From positions 2,046,001-2,110,000 of the forward strand of contig NZ_LT607410.1 of NCBI RefSeq assembly GCF_900091515.1: DNA of 64,000 bases, given 5' to 3'. Shown piece after piece: positions 61,458-64,000 of the stretch (position 1 is its first letter; every line of letters begins with the position of its first letter). The notes beneath the pieces are model-generated. The model searched no databases, was not told where the DNA came from, and saw nothing but the letters and a program-made list of their open reading frames with translations. The DNA comes from Micromonospora purpureochromogenes (GTDB lineage Bacteria > Actinomycetota > Actinomycetes > Mycobacteriales > Micromonosporaceae). The position numbers and the translations under genes were made by a program.

Positions 61458-62633
61458 GTGACCAGTCCCGCCTCCTCCGTAGCGCTCCGCCCGCTCACCC
61501 TCGGGCCGCACCAGGTGTGGCCGCCGGTGGTGCTCGCCCCGATGGCCGGCATCACCAATGTCGGCTTCCGGCAGCTCTGCCGGGAGCAGGGCGGCGGCAT
61601 CTACGTCTGCGAGATGATCACCACGATCGCGCTGGTCGAGCGGAACCCGAAGACGCTGCGCATGATCGCCTTCGGCGCCGACGAGCGGCCGCGCAGCCTC
61701 CAGCTCTACGGCACCGATCCGGAGATCACCGCCGCCGCGGTGCGGATCGTGGTGGAGAAGGACCTCGCCGACCACATCGACCTCAACTTCGGCTGCCCGG
61801 TGCCCAAGGTGACCCGCAAGGGCGGCGGCTCCGCGCTGCCGTGGCGGCGGCGGCTCTTCGCCCGCCTGGTCCGGGCCGCGGTGGACGCCGCCGCACCCGC
61901 CGGGGTGCCGGTCACCGTGAAGATGCGCAAGGGCATCGACGACGACCACCTGACGTACGTGGAGGCCGGGCTGGCCGCGCAGGACGCCGGGGTGGCGGCG
62001 GTGGCCCTGCACGGGCGCACGGCCGCGCAGCGCTACTCGGGCACCGCCGACTGGGACGCCATCGCCACCTTGAAGCAGGCCCTCGACGTGCCGGTGCTCG
62101 GCAACGGCGACATCTGGGAGGCCGACGACGCGCTGCGGATGGTGGCGCACACCGGCGTGGACGGGGTGGTGATCGGCCGGGGCTGCCTGGGCCGGCCGTG
62201 GCTCTTCGCCGACCTGGAGGCCGCGTTCGACGGCCGCCCCGAGCGGCGGCTGCCCACCCTCGGCGAGGTCGCGCAGACCATGCGCCGCCACGCCGAGCTG
62301 CTGGTCGACCAGTTCACTGCCGGCAGCCGTAGCCCGGCCCGGGGCGAGCGGGACGGCTGCACCGACTTCCGCAAGCACGTCGCCTGGTACCTCAAGGGCT
62401 TCCCCGTCGGCAGCGAGCTGCGCCGCGAGCTGGCGATGATCGAGAGCCTGGCGCAGCTCGACGACCTGCTCGGCAAGCTGGACCCGACGGAGCCCTTCCC
62501 GGTGGCCACCCTCGGTCAGCCGCGCGGTCGCACCAACTCCCCGGGCAAGGTCTTCCTGCCCGACGGCTGGCTGGCCAGCCGGGACGACGACACCGTGCCC
62601 GAGGGCGCCGAACTGGCCGACTCCGGCGGCTGA
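61458..62633 (+). CDS. dus: tRNA-dihydrouridine synthase (DusB-type)
   Basis: A 391-residue FMN-dependent reductase of tRNA uridines. LAPMAGITNVGFRQLCREQGGGIYVCEMI at the start of the TIM barrel, then LNFGCPVPKVTRKGGGSAL with the catalytic cysteine, KMRKGIDDDH, and ALHGRTAAQRYSG, GNGDIWEADDA. GATTCT is 7 nt before the GTG. Followed by a strong terminator. Confidence 0.95.
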   Translation: MTSPASSVALRPLTLGPHQVWPPVVLAPMAGITNVGFRQLCREQGGGIYVCEMITTIALVERNPKTLRMIAFGADERPRSLQLYGTDPEITAAAVRIVVEKDLADHIDLNFGCPVPKVTRKGGGSALPWRRRLFARLVRAAVDAAAPAGVPVTVKMRKGIDDDHLTYVEAGLAAQDAGVAAVALHGRTAAQRYSGTADWDAIATLKQALDVPVLGNGDIWEADDALRMVAHTGVDGVVIGRGCLGRPWLFADLEAAFDGRPERRLPTLGEVAQTMRRHAELLVDQFTAGSRSPARGERDGCTDFRKHVAWYLKGFPVGSELRRELAMIESLAQLDDLLGKLDPTEPFPVATLGQPRGRTNSPGKVFLPDGWLASRDDDTVPEGAELADSGG

Positions 62634-62652
62634 GCGTCGCTGGTCCGGCCGA

Positions 62653-62702
62653 GCCGCCCGGAGGCGCACGCGACGAAAGCCGCCCGGATGCGCACACGAC
62701 GA
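62653..62702. repeat. Direct repeat after dus
   Basis: A 24-bp sequence at 62653-62676 recurs at 62679-62702 with two changes (period 26 bp). It starts GCCGCCCGGA in both copies. No coding role is seen. Confidence 0.7.
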
Positions 62703-62703
62703 T

Positions 62704-62731
62704 GGGCCGGCCCCCGGGTGGGGGCCGGCCC
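62704..62731. terminator. Bidirectional hairpin terminator
   Basis: A perfect 12-bp stem (62704-62715 with 62720-62731) with a GGGT loop between the convergent dus and C39-like genes, followed by TT. Confidence 0.8.
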
Positions 62732-62750
62732 TTGTCGGTGTTGCGGTGGA

Positions 62751-63413
62751 TCAGGCGGCGGCGGAGTAGCCGCGGGTGGCGATCCAGTCGGCCAGGTTGT
62801 CCACGCTCATCCGGTAGGACATCTGGTCGGCGTTCGCCGAGTCGGCGATCGTGACGACGTTGCCGCCGTCGCGGTAGCCGATGACGCTGATGTAGTGCCC
62901 GCCTTCGAAGGAGTGGGTGGTGCCGTCGGTGTCGGTGGCGGTGCCGGCGATGTTCGCGACCACCGCCCGGCCGTCGTCGATGGTGCGGACGACGTCGGCG
63001 CGCAGCTTCTCGGTCTGCTTGCGGTCGGCACTGTTGTCGCGGATCTCGACGCTGCGGTAGACCTTCTTGCCGGTCTCCTTGTTCAGCACCGGGGTGATGT
63101 CGTTGATGCTGTTGGTGCCCGCCTCGGTGGTGCCCATCTCCTTGGCCATGGCGTCCACGTCGATGTTCTTGCCCTGCACCGACAGGGCGTTGCGGGTGGC
63201 GGCGGGGCCGCAGTAGTAGAAGTTCGGCTGGGCCTCGTAGGACATGGTCAGCTCACGCTCGCCGTGCGACTTGCGGTCGTTCTGCACCGACGCGGCGCCC
63301 TTGCTGGTGGCGGGCGAGTCCGTGCTGGCGGTGGTGAGCGGGCCGGCGACGGCGCCGGTGAAGGCGAGGCCGGCAGCGGTCAGGGCGGTCTTGCGGATCA
63401 GATCGGTACGCAT
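62751..63413 (-). CDS. Secreted C39-like (papain fold) peptidase family protein
   Basis: A 220-residue exported protein. Signal peptide RKTALTAAGLAFTGAVAGPL at the N-terminus. The domain shows YYCGPAATRNAL with candidate nucleophile C68, GGHYISVIGY with H173 and TIADSANAD with D191, a C39/papain-type triad. The middle (NSINDITPVLNKETGKKVY) is Lys/Asn-richer than most proteins here. AGAGAGG is 6 nt before the ATG. No ABC exporter or leader peptide gene adjoins, so a bacteriocin-processing role is not supported. Confidence 0.85.
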   Translation of the reverse strand: MRTDLIRKTALTAAGLAFTGAVAGPLTTASTDSPATSKGAASVQNDRKSHGERELTMSYEAQPNFYYCGPAATRNALSVQGKNIDVDAMAKEMGTTEAGTNSINDITPVLNKETGKKVYRSVEIRDNSADRKQTEKLRADVVRTIDDGRAVVANIAGTATDTDGTTHSFEGGHYISVIGYRDGGNVVTIADSANADQMSYRMSVDNLADWIATRGYSAAA

Positions 63414-63759
63414 GATCGGCCTCTCTGTTCGGGGGTGCGCGGCACACGCAACAGGGGCGCGGTGCCGCGGGAGAAGTCAGAAGGGGATCGACCCGGGCGA
63501 TCGGCGGGACCTGCTCGGGTGTCCGGGGGATGCAACCGGCCCGGGCGGCCGCGCATTCCATCGGGCCGATCCCTGGGATCCGTCCGGCCGGGGGAGCGCC
63601 GGAGGTACGCCATGTACAACGGCCTCGCCCCATCGGCCATTCCGCCCCGGGGCGGCCCCGCCCACAAGACACCGCAGGTCAGACGGCATGCGCCGGGCGG
63701 GTACCGCCCACCCGAACCGGACATCCGGCACCGAGTCGGCGGCCCGACCCCCTACGCCG

Positions 63760-63822
63760 CGTTGATCAAGAAGTTCGCGTCGGAGACACGCCGCCCGACG
63801 GACGCAAACCTCTTGATCAACG
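63760..63822. repeat. 22-bp inverted repeat, family copy B
   Basis: Arms 63760-63781 and 63801-63822 pair over 22 bp with two mismatches, loop 19 nt. The right arm contains GACGCAAACCTCTTGATCAA, the same core as the inverted repeat at 46429-46484. Arm sequence is conserved between loci while the loop is not. Confidence 0.85.
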
Positions 63823-63857
63823 GCGCGGGCGGGCGTTGGTTGGAGGTCGACGCGGAG

Positions 63858-63901
63858 ATCTTGGACAGTTTCCGTTCCGCCGACCGGAAACTGTCCAAGA
63901 T
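63858..63901. repeat. 17-bp perfect inverted repeat
   Basis: ATCTTGGACAGTTTCCG (63858-63874) is perfectly complementary to 63885-63901, with a 10-nt loop. It is different in sequence from its neighbour but similar in design: arms poorer in GC than the surroundings, in non-coding DNA. Confidence 0.85.
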
Positions 63902-64000
63902 TCGCGGGGTGTGGGGTGGGGGATGGGCCGGTTTGTCCGGAATGGGGCTGAGCGTCGGTGTTGCTGGGGCGGCGAATCGCTCCGGCCCGCTGGCGATGGC

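Larger units (their letters stand above)
63414..64000. other. Gene-free end of the window with two inverted repeats
   Basis: 587 bp without a convincing coding frame. The first 80 bp carry the leader and promoter region of the C39-like gene. The rest is GC-rich non-coding DNA in which two distinct inverted repeats (63760-63822 and 63858-63901) lie only 35 bp apart. The next gene is outside the window. Confidence 0.6.

Noticed and set aside
63760..63822. Inverted repeats as insertion-sequence ends
   Set aside because: The arms are 19 nt apart, leaving no room for a transposase, and no transposase gene lies in the window.

Overview
The window is a 64 kb stretch of very GC-rich chromosome from an actinomycete. 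Gene content and order (nadD-rsfS-phosphatase-degV, comEA-comEC-holA-rpsT-lepA, hemW-hrcA-dnaJ-rsmE-HIT-phoH-ybeY-CNNM-era-recO-uppS, glyS-dus) fit the Micromonosporaceae, probably Micromonospora or a close relative. The genus is my inference from synteny and protein style; I could not run a search. Most of the window is core chromosome. There is no integrase, transposase, CRISPR array, rRNA or tRNA that I can see.

Layout. 1-5.7 kb: the end of an M1 aminopeptidase, NAD synthesis and ribosome silencing (nadD, rsfS), a phosphatase, DegV and an SDR. 5.7-6.6 kb: a small, AT-richer island with a mini GntR regulator, a 17-bp iteron array over a promoter, and a short Cys-containing orphan protein. 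6.6-16.6 kb: DNA uptake genes (comEA, comEC), holA, rpsT, two tandem DUF4240 genes and lepA. 16.9-21.1 kb: two almost identical GlsB-type stress membrane proteins, each with its own stress-sigma-like promoter and terminator, then a sugar ABC importer lacking its own ATPase. 21-31 kb: MOSC protein, lytic-transglycosylase-like protein, enoyl-CoA hydratase facing hemW, a DUF4870 protein, the CIRCE-controlled hrcA-dnaJ unit, rsmE, an SDR, a HIT protein and a serine hydrolase. 31.6-40 kb: phoH-ybeY-CNNM-(deaminase-like)-era, an acyltransferase, a DUF4097 lipoprotein, recO-uppS. 40-49.6 kb: pirin, gnd, and a thiamine uptake locus with a TPP riboswitch upstream of ykoE-ecfA(fused)-ecfT and a separate thiamine-binding protein. 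49.7-56 kb: acyl-CoA dehydrogenase, then a complete zinc uptake and sensing operon, znuA-znuC-znuB-arsR-fur/zur, with a Zur box over the znuA promoter. 56-64 kb: small proteins, glyS, three tandem Tat-exported proteins sharing an RVLDTR...NWW architecture, dus, a secreted C39-like protease, and a gene-free end holding two inverted repeats.

Cross-cutting observations. (1) About a dozen genes have a TANNNT-like -10 hexamer exactly 6-7 nt before the start codon, which implies leaderless mRNAs and helped decide starts. (2) Short inverted repeats of lower GC than their surroundings recur between genes; one family occurs twice (46.4 kb and 63.8 kb). (3) Two genes are followed by tandem copies of their own 3' end including the stop codon. 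(4) Many operon junctions use ATGA or GTGA overlaps.
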